Of a DNA stretch of 64,000 nucleotides, positions 53,739 through 62,853 are shown piece by piece; positions within the stretch are counted from its first letter, which is position 1; every line of letters begins with the position of its first letter. A model generated the notes under the pieces. The model ran no database searches, was not told where the DNA came from, and saw only the letters and a program-made list of their open reading frames with translations. This DNA comes from Anabaena sp. FACHB-1237 (GTDB taxonomy: Bacteria; Cyanobacteriota; Cyanobacteriia; Cyanobacteriales; Nostocaceae), in NCBI RefSeq assembly GCF_014696225.1, contig NZ_JACJPV010000008.1, forward strand, positions 90,198-154,197. The letters are read 5' to 3'. A program made the position numbers and the translations under genes.

Positions 53739-54213
53739 CTAAAATCCTTAACTCAGCAGTATTGAATAGCCAAGTTTGTGTTTTATACAGCAGATTTGAG
53801 GTAAATATGTAGTTAATCTGCTATTTTTCTGTATAAAAAGTATAATTAAAGTTTATGTACACCTCTTAACAAAACTTAGCAAAAATTTTAAAATTAGTTG
53901 AGAAGTTAGCTTCAAATTCTGGATGGTTATGTTATTCTATATTTTAGGGATATTAAGTTTTTCAGATTATTTGCTGCCAAAGTAAAATTACTTACCAATA
54001 ATTTTACTTAATGGTACTGTGATCCATTCCTAAGCTGGCACTTTTATAGACAAAACTATGCTTATGTTGACAAAAATTGACATAAGTTGGTTAAAAAAGT
54101 CACCCACTTGATACATGATCTTACGATGTCAGGTCAAGTACTGAATTAAGACTATTGCTGATGCCAAAATCAACCAATAATGGTGGTAGTCTTTTTCAAA
54201 ATCACGAATAAAA

Positions 54214-54281
54214 GAAAAGTCGCGTTGAGCTACAGCGTGTAAGTCTATGGAGGGATAACCGCTCCCATGCTCCTGTTGAAG
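54214..54281 (+). repeat. Dispersed repeat family F, copy 2
   Basis: GCTACAGCGTGTAAGTCTAT and CCGCTCCCATGC then TGTTGAAG; matches the reverse complement of 20104-20178. No coding potential. Confidence 0.5.
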
Positions 54282-54733
54282 TAGAAAGTAGGGTATAGAC
54301 TCGTCTATGTCTTATATAGCAGTTTAAAAATATGGCAGCCAGAAAAATAGCAAAATTTATTTTAATTTCTGCTAGATTGATGTGCGTATTAAATTGAACT
54401 ACGCGCTGTCAAACATGAAAGCTATTTGGCGTAATCAGCGCACGTCAAAAGTAGCTTAAATTTATATTGATTGGTATGAATTCAGTATCTCAGACTGGTA
54501 GAATATAGATGAAGACAGTAGTGTATTGCTATTTAGCGATAAGGCTGTGATCAGATGTATGGACTGAGAATCTTGTATTAAAGAATAAATTAATTGGTCA
54601 GAGAAAGTTTATTTTCTACTGGACAGTTTTTCGTATCCAAATATACCTATCAAGGAATGACTTTGATAGGGAGCAATTTGGCCGTTTTGGGATGCAATTT
54701 TATATTCCTTAGATATCAGATCTGGTAAAGAAG

Positions 54734-54847
54734 ATGATTTACGAAAATATGCCTATGATGATATTTATATTAGCTGCTGGGTACTTATTTACTGTGTATT
54801 TGTTGTTAGCTTTAGCAAAGCGTAGTGGTAAGAAAACGGTGGAATAG
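54734..54847 (+). CDS. Small single-pass membrane protein of unknown function (37 aa)
   Basis: A 37-residue ORF: short N-terminus, a helix MMIFILAAGYLFTVYLLLAL and a basic tail AKRSGKKTVE. AAAGAAG lies right before the ATG. The shape is that of the small subunits of photosynthetic or NDH-1 complexes, but I do not recognise it as a named one. Its TAG stop is the first three bases of the perfect palindrome shared with murI (54845-54882), which supports a real, terminated gene. Confidence 0.5.
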   Translation: MIYENMPMMIFILAAGYLFTVYLLLALAKRSGKKTVE

Positions 54848-54882
54848 TTAACAGTTAACCGTTAGTGGTTAACTGTTAACTA
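54845..54882. terminator. Perfect bidirectional palindrome containing both flanking stop codons
   Basis: TAGTTAACAGTTAACC (54845-54860), loop GTTAGT, GGTTAACTGTTAACTA (54867-54882): a 16-bp stem. The first TAG ends the 37-residue ORF, and CTA at the far end is the stop (TAG) of murI on the other strand. Confidence 0.6.
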
Positions 54883-55725
54883 TTCAGTAAAGCAAACTTG
54901 TTCTACCATTGGGGTATAACCAAGCCATTGTAATCCAGATTGGGTAAATTGTTCAGGACAGCCACTCACGGCGAAACGAGTGGGTAAAGGGGGGTATGTA
55001 TTTCTCATACCTAAGAGTTCTAATTCCTGGGCACAAGATTGTACAACATGAATAGCAGGATCTATTAGTTGTACGTGAGGGGGAAGGAGCGATCGCAAAA
55101 CTGGAGCAAGTAAAGGATAATGAGTACAACCATAAACTAAAGTATCAATTTTATTTTCCAGCAAAGGTTCTAAATAATTTTTAGCTACTTCTGTAGTGTA
55201 AGGGTCATTAATACGACTTTGTTCAATTAGTGGCACAAATTCAGGACAACTAACTTGCCAAACTTGCACGTCAGTTCTAATTTCAACAATAGCTTGTTTA
55301 TAGGCATTACTTTTTGCTGTTGCAGGAGTAGCAATTATACCTATGCGTTTTCCTTTTTCCACAGCCGCTTTTGCACCAGGAAGAATAACACCAAGAATAG
55401 GAAAATCAAATTCTTGACGTACTATATCTAATGCTAGGGCAGAACTGGTATTACAGGCCATAATCACCAGTTTTACCCGTTGTTTTTGCATCCAGTCAAG
55501 AATTTCTCGGACAAATACTAAAATTTCTGCTTGGGAACGAATACCATAGGGAAGACGTGCAGTATCACCAACATAAATAATAGATTCATTGCTGAGTTGT
55601 TTATACATTTGTCTGAGAACTGTTAAACCCCCTACACCACTGTCAAAAAGTCCAATAGGTGCACGCTGAGGTTCTACATAAGAGAATATATCAACACCAG
55701 TATCAAAAATAGAAGATGAATACAC
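54880..55725 (-). CDS. murI: Glutamate racemase
   Basis: A 281-residue Glu racemase making D-Glu for peptidoglycan. The paired catalytic Cys residues are in VIMACNTSSALALD and LVYGCTHYPLLAP; PIGLFDSGVGGLTVLRQ, GDTARLPYG and ILGVILPGAKAAV are diagnostic. The GTG at 55725 gives MYSSSIF, matching relatives; the frame also permits a TTG two codons earlier. The stop codon lies inside a perfect palindrome. Confidence 0.94.
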   Translation of the reverse strand: MYSSSIFDTGVDIFSYVEPQRAPIGLFDSGVGGLTVLRQMYKQLSNESIIYVGDTARLPYGIRSQAEILVFVREILDWMQKQRVKLVIMACNTSSALALDIVRQEFDFPILGVILPGAKAAVEKGKRIGIIATPATAKSNAYKQAIVEIRTDVQVWQVSCPEFVPLIEQSRINDPYTTEVAKNYLEPLLENKIDTLVYGCTHYPLLAPVLRSLLPPHVQLIDPAIHVVQSCAQELELLGMRNTYPPLPTRFAVSGCPEQFTQSGLQWLGYTPMVEQVCFTE

Positions 55726-56003
55726 AGGCAAATATTAAGGAATGTTGTGGGCTGTTGTGTTACGAGTATATAATAACGTAAGTTGCTAGTTATGCAAAAA
55801 ACACTCTCAAGTGGAAGTGAAAAAGATAGATGGGAAAAACTTGGCAACAACATTATAATTGATTCTTTACCTTGACTCCTAACTCCTCACTAGCAACTTG
55901 GATTGTTTTTTTTGTGCAGGAGATTTTATTCCTGATAGACATATAGCGATCGCATTTGTCTATCACTAGCAACTTAGGTTAACTATACTTTTTGTTACTT
56001 TAA

Positions 56004-56780
56004 TTACATACTTACTACAATATGATTTTCTAGTCTACCAATACCTTCGATTTCTATTAATATGCGATCGCCTATTTTTAATTGTCCCACTCCCATCGGA
56101 GTACCAGTTAAAATAATATCTCCAGGAAACAACGTCATAATTTGACTAATGTAAGATACCAGAATATCTGGAGAAAATACCATCTGATCAATAGAAGATG
56201 ATTGTACAGGGTGAGGATCATCATTTAAAAAAGTTTGTAATCGCGCTCCAGGATGCAATTTTCGCACTATCCAAGGACCAAGAGGGCAAAAAGTATCAAA
56301 ACCTTTAGCACGCACCCATTGATGGTCTTTCCTCTGGAAATCTCTAGCAGTGACATCATTAGCTATAGTGTAACCCCAAATTTTGCTTTGGGCTTGTTCT
56401 GGTGTACATTGATAAGTGCGATCGCCTATCACTAAAACTAATTCTCCTTCATATTCCACCTGTTGAGACATGGAAGGATATTTAATTTCTGCATGATTAG
56501 CAATAATAGTTGTAGGTGGTTTAAAAAATAGCAAAGGTTCAACAGGAACAGAACCGCCCATTTCTGCTGCATGATCAGCATAGTTTTTTCCCACGCAGAT
56601 AATTTTAGAAGGTTCACAGGGAGCGAGAATTTGATATTTATCAGCATCTAAAATCAAATCTGTGGGTTCACCATTGCACCAAGGAGCAGCATTTAATACT
56701 TGTACGCTTTGAGAGGGTTGAAGTAAACCATAATAAATATTACCGTTGTAACTTTGAACTCGGACATAACGCTGTGCCAT
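56004..56780 (-). CDS. Fumarylacetoacetate hydrolase family protein
   Basis: A 258-residue FAH-family protein. IICVGKNYADHAAEMG, LFFKPPTTIIA, VEYEGELVLVIG (metal-binding Glu residues), GYTIANDVTARDFQRKD and LTGTPMGVGQLKIGD are all present; the family includes acylpyruvases, oxaloacetate decarboxylases and fumarylpyruvate hydrolases. The specific substrate is unknown. The ATG at 56780 precedes the conserved QRYVRVQ; the open frame extends to 56876, which is probably untranslated. Confidence 0.88.
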   Translation of the reverse strand: MAQRYVRVQSYNGNIYYGLLQPSQSVQVLNAAPWCNGEPTDLILDADKYQILAPCEPSKIICVGKNYADHAAEMGGSVPVEPLLFFKPPTTIIANHAEIKYPSMSQQVEYEGELVLVIGDRTYQCTPEQAQSKIWGYTIANDVTARDFQRKDHQWVRAKGFDTFCPLGPWIVRKLHPGARLQTFLNDDPHPVQSSSIDQMVFSPDILVSYISQIMTLFPGDIILTGTPMGVGQLKIGDRILIEIEGIGRLENHIVVSM

Positions 56781-56950
56781 AACCTGATCTATCCAAAAAT
56801 ATAAAGGATGAAGTGGATAATTTACATGAAAATCTGCTAAGATTATAATTCCTTGTTGCTGTGTGATGTTGATCATGTCAATAGTCTATATTCAGACCTT
56901 GATAAAAATGAACACCAGCAGCCTTTTTGTCCATAAGGTGACTAAAAAAT

Positions 56951-57277
56951 ATGACCACAGTTTACGAAACTATGTATATCCTGCGTCCCGATTTAGGAGA
57001 TGATCAGGTAGAACAAGCGGTGACAAAATATCAAAACATACTACGTGAAAACGGCGCTGAGAATATTGAAATTCAAAATCGCGGTAAACGTCGTCTAGCT
57101 TATGAAATTGATAGACATCGGGATGGTATTTACATTCAAGTCAATTATACAGGTCCGGGAACTGCGATCGCTGTTTTAGAACGTGCTATGAGATTAAGCG
57201 AAGAAGTGATTCGCTACTTAACCATTAAACAGGACGTTCCCAAGCAAAAGTCACCAGCAGAAGCGGTAACTGCTTAA
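56951..57277 (+). CDS. rpsF: 30S ribosomal protein S6
   Basis: A 108-residue S6: [20 protein letters not shown] at the N-terminus, [20 protein letters not shown] in the middle, and [13 protein letters not shown] at the end. It binds the central domain of 16S rRNA together with S18. It is divergent from the FAH-family gene; rpsR and rplI are not adjacent here. Confidence 0.95.
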   Translation: MTTVYETMYILRPDLGDDQVEQAVTKYQNILRENGAENIEIQNRGKRRLAYEIDRHRDGIYIQVNYTGPGTAIAVLERAMRLSEEVIRYLTIKQDVPKQKSPAEAVTA

Positions 57278-57391
57278 TTTAGCTGTCAGCTATTAGCCGT
57301 CAACCCTCAGATGTAGTGCGGGCATCTTGCCTGCATACTATCTATAATATGTGTACTATTTCTAAATATTGCTACTATTTTTAATATTGCA

Positions 57392-57622
57392 ATTAAGGTA
57401 CAAATTGTAGAAGAAAGCTATACCTCAAAATGTAGTTTTCTGGATTTTGAACCAATCAAAAAGCATGAGAAATATTTAGGAAAAAGAGTTAAAAGAGGTT
57501 TATTTAGGTCTAAGTCGGGTCAGCATTATTCAGCAGATTTAAACGGTTCTTTGAATATATTAAGAAAAGTAGTTGGGGAGTCTATCTTTGATAGAAACTC
57601 AACCTTAGAGGCTTGTAGTTAG
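57392..57622 (+). pseudogene. tnpB: C-terminal remnant of TnpB (IS200/IS605 OrfB) with right-end sequence
   Basis: An open stretch of 76 codons without a start: EESYTSKCSFLDFEPIKKHE, KYLGKRVKRGLFRSKSGQ and ADLNGSLNILRKVVGES are the last part of a TnpB RuvC nuclease, including the Zn-finger region and the ADLNGSLN block with the final catalytic Asp. The remainder of the gene and TnpA are absent. The sequence after the stop (to ~57690) matches the inverted copy at 59067-59195, so it includes the element's right end and the region that would encode the omega (reRNA) guide RNA. Confidence 0.8.
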
Positions 57623-57689
57623 CCCTGTAAGGCTTAGGACATTACCAAGCTAGAAATATTTGACTATATTTTTAGTAACTATTTCTAAA

Positions 57690-57771
57690 CCAATCACCAA
57701 TTACCAATTACCAATCACCAATCACCAATTACCAATTACCAATCACCAATTACCAATTACCAATTACCAAT
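57690..57771. repeat. STRR heptad array (CCAATTA/CCAATCA)
   Basis: About eleven tandem heptamers alternating CCAATTA and CCAATCA, just before the coiled-coil gene. It is the longest heptad array in the window and the same unit as at 20252-20296. Confidence 0.85.
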
Positions 57772-57827
57772 TGTAAAAAACTTACGCTATGATCATCCTA
57801 GTTATCAACTAAGAGCTTTAAGGAACT

Positions 57828-58394
57828 GTGATCACATCTGATACACCCAACATTCAAGAATTATCTAGCGAAATCTCGCAACTGCGTCAAGAACTGCAAC
57901 TGCGAGATCAATTGGTGCAGCAATTATCCCAAGAACTCTTTAGACTAGTTAAGGGAAACACGAGCTTTACACCTCCCACTACCAAGGTTGAACCAGAGTT
58001 AAATTTAAGTCTATTACAGGAATTAAGAGATCAACTTCAAGCTGTTGAAGAACAAGTAGCATTCTACCAAGAAGAAATTTCTCATCGGGATACAGAAATT
58101 TATCAACTACGTCAATCAGTACAAGAACTGACTGATCGCAGTAGAATGTTAGAACAGGTAGTACAGGAATTACCGCAAATTTACCGTCGTAAATTTGAAG
58201 AACGAATGGCACCAGTTAGAGATAAAGTGGCTACATTACAAAGAGAAAATCGCCAATTGCAAGCGGAACTACAAAGCGTGAGTTATCGTTTAGCCCTAAA
58301 AAATCGCTATAGTAATCACAGCGCTATTGATTTACCTAATTTTACCCGTTCTGAACCAAAAATTTCCGTCACTGATGATTTATCTACAGTTTAA
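57828..58394 (+). CDS. Coiled-coil protein of unknown function
   Basis: A 188-residue protein starting with GTG. Two long coiled coils are seen: ISQLRQELQLRDQLVQQLSQ and the region around QELRDQLQAVEEQVAFYQEE to LQRENRQLQAELQSVSYRL, divided by a Pro-rich linker (SFTPPTTKVEPE). The C-terminal ~35 residues are polar. I do not recognise a named family. Followed by a good terminator at 58472-58504. Confidence 0.75.
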   Translation: MITSDTPNIQELSSEISQLRQELQLRDQLVQQLSQELFRLVKGNTSFTPPTTKVEPELNLSLLQELRDQLQAVEEQVAFYQEEISHRDTEIYQLRQSVQELTDRSRMLEQVVQELPQIYRRKFEERMAPVRDKVATLQRENRQLQAELQSVSYRLALKNRYSNHSAIDLPNFTRSEPKISVTDDLSTV

Positions 58395-58471
58395 CGTTTT
58401 CACAACCTATTTAATTCCGTTCAAAGATGTTAAAAATTGGTGTTTTTAATTGAAAATAATTAAAATTACAC

Positions 58472-58504
58472 ATCCGCAATACCTTCTTAGGTATTGCGGA
58501 TTTT
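58472..58504 (+). terminator. Terminator of the coiled-coil gene
   Basis: ATCCGCAATACC, loop TTCTTA, GGTATTGCGGAT and a TTTT tail: a 12-bp perfect stem, 78 bp past the stop codon. Confidence 0.75.
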
Positions 58505-58530
58505 AGGTTTATAAAAGGTTTTTATTAACT

Positions 58531-58636
58531 TACAGCACTTCCCGGTGTAATGAGGTACACTTTATTTTCAGATGTAAAGTAGAAGTAAAAAACCAAGAAT
58601 ATTAGACTGTACCTCGTAGCCAAGGAATCTGCTGTA
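58531..58636. repeat. MITE family A, copy 5 (106 bp, different interior)
   Basis: TACAGCACTTCCCGGTG at the left and AAGGAATCTGCTGTA at the right; the inverted repeats extend to AATGAGGTACAC and ACTGTACCTCGTA. The interior is unrelated to the other copies, so only the ends define the family. Lies between the convergent coiled-coil and STAS genes. Confidence 0.65.
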
Positions 58637-58664
58637 GATAGTTTAAGACACTCATGGGAATAAT

Positions 58665-59018
58665 TTAGCTGGTGAAAGCTAAAGATTTTCCGGGAGTATC
58701 ACAAATAATATCTTCGTACTTGGGGACAATCTCAAATACTGAGTCTAGCTGAGTAAGTTCCAAAATTAACTTTACTTGAGGTTGAACATTGCATAAAACC
58801 AAACGGCAACCACTTTGACGTGCTGACATTAATCCTTTAATTAAAGGAACTAACCCAGAACTATCCATGAAATCTACTTCTGCTAAATCTATAACCCAAA
58901 GTTGGTTGCAACGAGGTTCAATAGTAGCAATCTGTTCACTTAAAGCCGTTCCAAACTCTAGGTTTATACCGCCTTCAGGCTTCAATAAAATTAGTTGGCG
59001 TTCTTGTGTAAGAGTCAT
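58665..59018 (-). CDS. STAS domain protein (anti-sigma factor antagonist-like)
   Basis: A 117-residue single STAS domain. The conserved loop is VDFMDSSGLVPLIKGLMSAR, with Ser at the usual phosphorylation site of SpoIIAA-type proteins; LWVIDLAE and GCRLVLCNVQPQVKLILEL complete the fold. Likely regulated by an HPK/RsbW-type kinase encoded elsewhere. The ATG at 59018 gives MTLTQERQ; an upstream extension to 59051 is unlikely. Confidence 0.85.
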   Translation of the reverse strand: MTLTQERQLILLKPEGGINLEFGTALSEQIATIEPRCNQLWVIDLAEVDFMDSSGLVPLIKGLMSARQSGCRLVLCNVQPQVKLILELTQLDSVFEIVPKYEDIICDTPGKSLAFTS

Positions 59019-59066
59019 AAATTTAACTGGATAATATGGGAAACGTTTCAAAAAAGTCTCGATGTC

Positions 59067-59195
59067 AATAGTTACTAAAAATATAATTAAATATTTTTAG
59101 CTTGGTAAGGTCCTAAATCTTACAGGGCTAACTACAAGCCTCTAAGGTTGAGTTTCTATCCAACATAGACTCCCCAACTACCTTTCTTAATATAA
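59067..59195 (-). pseudogene. TnpB 3' end and right end of IS200/IS605-type element (inverted copy)
   Basis: The reverse complement reads through RKVVGES and NSTLEACS to a stop codon (59128-59130), then the same tail as after 57622 (TGTAAGATTTAGGACCTTACCAAGC, AATATTTTTAGTAACTA form). Similarity to 57565-57690 is roughly 90 percent by eye. It is only the 3' part; no transposase remains. Confidence 0.65.
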
Positions 59196-59510
59196 TTAAA
59201 GTCAGTAAGAAAGTCACCCGTTAATTAACCTTTTTCATTTAAACTCAATACTAGCTAAACTTGAATAATATTGGGGAAATAAATATTGGAAACAGTATTT
59301 ACCTCGTATAATTTTTGATGACTTTTTCAGTATAATCATAAGTATTAGTGAAATTCGGTAACAAATGTATCTTTTATCAATTTTTAATAGTTCATGAGGT
59401 AATTGATAAGTAATTATTAAGTTAACTTATTTGCAATGGTATTTGCCTAATGCACCCTACAAATACTACAAACAAATACTTAGATATTTTGAAAATTCAA
59501 ATACTATTGC

Positions 59511-59653
59511 TATATAACCCAAGTTGCTAGTTATTAATTTTCGGATATTTTGTAGTCTGTAGGGTGCGTCAGACAGAATAATTTAGGTGAAAATTACCAA
59601 TTTTAAGATTCTGACGCACCCTACTTCATCTAACTGGTAACTTACGTTATATA
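59511..59653. repeat. Palindromic MITE family G (143 bp)
   Basis: TATATAACCCAAGTTGCTAGTTA and TAACTGGTAACTTACGTTATATA are terminal inverted repeats of ~23 bp; inside, GTAGGGTGCGTCAGACAGAA and TTCTGACGCACCCTAC form another stem. Half copies of the terminal sequence lie near 55776 and 13002. The element is followed at once by a family C half-copy. Confidence 0.65.
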
Positions 59654-59669
59654 GATTTTTGTATAGGTT

Positions 59670-59757
59670 AGGACTTACGCAAGTGTCACACTAAAAAATC
59701 TGTTGTAGGGCGCGTCAGATATCAACAATTTAGTTATTTACATGATTTATGCTGTTT
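59670..59757 (+). repeat. Dispersed element family C, half copy
   Basis: AGGACTTACGCAAGTGTCAC, GCGTCAGATATCAACAATTT and TTATTTACATGATTTATGCTG as in the full elements, cut off before the right part. The rest of the 59196-59882 gap shows no gene. Confidence 0.6.
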
Positions 59758-59882
59758 AGTTAGGAGGTAGCAAAGTCTGGAGTGAAAATTCTAACTCCTG
59801 ACTCCAGACTCCTTCATTGACAGTTTCAACCAAACAAGTAAAGATATATAAAGGTTAAATTTTGTAAACTCGGTGGTGCTGG

Positions 59883-60512
59883 ATGTCTTTTGAACTACTT
59901 TCACTAGAGAACATCCAAGAGATTGCTCATCATTACGGTTATTGGGCAATTTTTGTGGGAATTTTACTAGAGAATTTGGGCATTCCTCTTCCTGGTGAAA
60001 CTGTGACTATTGTAGGCGGTTTTCTAGCTGGTAGTAATGAACTCAATTATTGGTTTGTTCTCGGTAATGCTGTTGCTGGGGCTGTAATTGGAGGTAATTG
60101 TGGTTATTGGATAGGTAGAGTAGGCGGTTGGCCTTTCTTACTCCAAGCTGGTAAAATTTTCCGTATTTCAGAAGCGCGACTACTGAGTATTAAAGAACAA
60201 TTTAGTGAAAATGCTGGTAAAACAGTATTTTTCGGTCGTTTTTTTGCTTTATTAAGAATTTTTGCTTCACCTTTAGCCGGTATTGCGGAAATGCCTTTTG
60301 CTAAGTTTCTCATTTATAACATTGCTGGAGCGATGGCTTGGGCTACTGTGATGGTAACGTTAGCTTTCTTTGCCGGCAAGATTGTTCCTTTGGAACAGTT
60401 AGTAGCTTGGATGAGTAAGTTTGCCATTTTAGCGTTAGTAATTTTATTAGCGCTGATTATTGTTCCTATCTGGTGGGAATCTCGGCAAATTAAGCAGGAA
60501 ACAGGAGAATAA
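59883..60512 (+). CDS. DedA family membrane protein
   Basis: A 209-residue DedA/SNARE-associated protein. The motif LLENLGIPLPGETVTIVGGF, then GNAVAGAVIGGNCGYWIGR, and FFGRFFALLRIFASPLAGIAEM contain the re-entrant loop residues (Glu, Arg) typical of the family. DedA proteins support lipid carrier recycling (undecaprenyl phosphate or phosphatidylethanolamine flipping). Plasma membrane. Start ATG at 59883. No operon partner. Confidence 0.9.
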   Translation: MSFELLSLENIQEIAHHYGYWAIFVGILLENLGIPLPGETVTIVGGFLAGSNELNYWFVLGNAVAGAVIGGNCGYWIGRVGGWPFLLQAGKIFRISEARLLSIKEQFSENAGKTVFFGRFFALLRIFASPLAGIAEMPFAKFLIYNIAGAMAWATVMVTLAFFAGKIVPLEQLVAWMSKFAILALVILLALIIVPIWWESRQIKQETGE

Positions 60513-60761
60513 ATTGATAATCAGCTGATTATCTAGTATGAAAATTGAGCAGGTATTTTACCTGCTTTACCCTACTTTACTAAGTACCTCAGCAAAATTA
60601 ATTGAACATTTATTTGGTAGTAATTAAATGTGCGTGACTTTAAACCCCTGTAGAGACGTTCCATGTAGCATCTCTACATTATCTTTGGTAGCAAATTTCT
60701 CTTGAACATTTGGGAAAAATATAAGACAATTTCATGAATGATATTATACACTACACAAGCT

Positions 60762-61108
60762 ATGACATTTCAACCACTACAAAATAATATTTCTACTGAC
60801 AGTAATAACGAAAACCAAACATCAACTTCTCATGATTTATTGAAACTTACCCTTACAGAAGTTAATTAAAGTTTTAAATATTTAAATATATTTATACTAA
60901 ATCCATTTATAATCATATAAAACGACAACATTAACTAATAAAAGAAGCAAAACGTTTAGATACTTCTCCAGACAGTTATCGCAGATTATTAGAAGCGTAT
61001 ATCGCATCCAATGAAACCTCATTATTTAATTCTACACTGCTAATAGCTGATAGCTGTGGGTATTTTACAAATTATTTTACACATTTGCCGATGATTGTGC
61101 CAAAATAA
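60762..61108 (+). other. Possible small ORF (60762-60869) and open remnant (60935-61108)
   Basis: A 35-codon ORF (MTFQPLQNNIS, SHDLLKLTLTEVN) and, after it in a different frame, an open run of 57 codons without start (KEAKRLDTSPDSYRRLLEAY, SNETSLFNSTLLIAD). The second looks protein-like (helical), perhaps a fragment of a lost gene. No family recognised. Confidence 0.25.
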
Positions 61109-61137
61109 ACATAACTTTTTTTGGGCATCTGTAACCG

Positions 61138-62853
61138 ATGGTTTGGCAAAAGGGGCATACATTACAGAATGGTAAATATATTATAGAGTCAATCCTGGGA
61201 CAAGGCGGCTTTGGGATTACTTATAAAGTTTGGCATGAATATTTACAGGCTTATGTAGTTATAAAAACCCTCAATGATGAATTACGAGATGATCCAGATT
61301 ATCATAAATTTGAGGATAAATTTCAAAAAGAAGGGCGAATATTACAACAACTTTCTCAACAGAAAAATCATCATATTGTGAGAATTACAGATTTATTTCA
61401 AGAGGATAACATCTGGTATTTAGTGATGGACTTTGTGGAGGGAGAAAGTTTACAAAATTTAGTACAAAGACGGACATTATCAGAAACAGAAGCAGTTAAT
61501 TATATTCGGCAAATTGGAGAGGCTTTAATAGTTGTTCATAGTGTAAATTTAGTTCATCGAGATGCCCATCCAGGCAATATTATGATTCAAAAAGATGGTA
61601 CTGCTATCCTAATTGATTTTGGTATTGCGGGGGAAATTACTCCTACTAGCAGATATAGAAGTTCTAAACAGTTTGCCCATCAAGTTTTTGCCCCTTATGA
61701 GCAAGTTTTTGGAGTGAGTGAACCCACATTAGATGTTTATACTTTAGCTGCTTCTCTGTATTATGCTTTGACTAGAAAACTTCCTGCTGCTGGTACTGAA
61801 CGTTATAAGGAGGTAATTTTACAACGTCGTTCAGATCCTTTAATTGCACCAGAAGTATATAATTCTCATATTAGTAATAATCTGAAACTTGCCATTTTGA
61901 AGGGGATGAAATTAGAACCTCAATATCGTTCTGAGTCTATGTCTAAATGGTTGGAATTATTGCCAACTGTAAGTAATAATTCTACTCCTCAAATAGAAAT
62001 TGAGGAAGAAATTAAACCAGTTATAAATACTCCTACATATCCTATTCCGCAAAGATATCAAAAGCCGATTAAAAATGAACCAGATATAGTTATAAAATTA
62101 AGAGCTATTTTTGATTATTTAGGTCAAGGTTTGAAGAGTATACTTGCTATTATTATTGATATTTTAGAAAGCATCGTTAATATATTAGGAGGCATTTTAT
62201 CAAGTGTTTTTGAGGCATTAGGAAATATATTAGCCGCAGTTAGTGATCTTCCTTTATGGGAACTAGGATATATTACTTTTTATTATTCAATTCTAGGATT
62301 TTTCTCAGGTAATAGTGCTGTTGCTATTGCTATTGCTATTGCTGTTGCTATTGCTTTTTGTTATATTGATATTTTGGGTGGTTGTATTTTTATTGCTATT
62401 GTTAGTGCTAGTACTTTTGCTAATGCTATTTGTATTGCTAATGCTTCTGCCATTCCTAGTGGTATTGCTATTGTTTTCGCCATTGCTAGTGCTATTGCTT
62501 TTCCTAGTGTTATTGTTTTTTTAGATAAAACAAATATTTTAGATAAAACAAATATACGTATTGATTTTGGTGATAGTGATATTTCTTTTAGCATTGTTTA
62601 TGTTAGTTCTTATTCTTTATTTATTACGGCAATGCTATATTTAAAATTTGGTTGGCTGGGTGTTGCTGGTGGTATGGTATTATGGGTTTTATGTATTCTT
62701 TTGTGGTTTGCTTATATTTCTTCACTAAGAAAACTAGACGAACAGTCGTTTAGTCAATGCAAAAAATTTTTCATTTGTGCTGGTACATCATCATTAGGCT
62801 TATTTTTAGGTTGGTTAGTTTATCAATTCTTCCCCATATTTGCACATCGTTAA
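61138..62853 (+). CDS. Serine/threonine protein kinase with membrane-rich repetitive C-terminus
   Basis: A 571-residue Hanks-type kinase. Kinase domain: LGQGGFGITYKV (21-32), VIKTL (Lys43), LVHRDAHPGNIM (HRD at 140-142, Asn147) and LIDFGIAGE (DFG at 160-162), then APYEQVFGVSEPTLDVYTLA. All catalytic residues are present. The rest (from ~320) has several membrane helices, with AVAIAIAIAIAVAIAFCYI and two other Ala/Ile stretches, encoded by runs of GCTATT hexamers. The target is unknown. The FHA-PBP in this window would be a possible reader of such phosphorylation, but no link is shown. Confidence 0.88.
   Translation: MVWQKGHTLQNGKYIIESILGQGGFGITYKVWHEYLQAYVVIKTLNDELRDDPDYHKFEDKFQKEGRILQQLSQQKNHHIVRITDLFQEDNIWYLVMDFVEGESLQNLVQRRTLSETEAVNYIRQIGEALIVVHSVNLVHRDAHPGNIMIQKDGTAILIDFGIAGEITPTSRYRSSKQFAHQVFAPYEQVFGVSEPTLDVYTLAASLYYALTRKLPAAGTERYKEVILQRRSDPLIAPEVYNSHISNNLKLAILKGMKLEPQYRSESMSKWLELLPTVSNNSTPQIEIEEEIKPVINTPTYPIPQRYQKPIKNEPDIVIKLRAIFDYLGQGLKSILAIIIDILESIVNILGGILSSVFEALGNILAAVSDLPLWELGYITFYYSILGFFSGNSAVAIAIAIAVAIAFCYIDILGGCIFIAIVSASTFANAICIANASAIPSGIAIVFAIASAIAFPSVIVFLDKTNILDKTNIRIDFGDSDISFSIVYVSSYSLFITAMLYLKFGWLGVAGGMVLWVLCILLWFAYISSLRKLDEQSFSQCKKFFICAGTSSLGLFLGWLVYQFFPIFAHR

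Noticed and set aside
56780..56876. N-terminal extension of the FAH-family gene
   Set aside because: The first 32 codons look unlike the family; the ATG at 56780 starts just before the conserved block.
62315..62524. Leucine-rich 69-codon ORF inside the kinase gene
   Set aside because: A frame shadow of the GCTATT repeat; the kinase frame is continuous through it.
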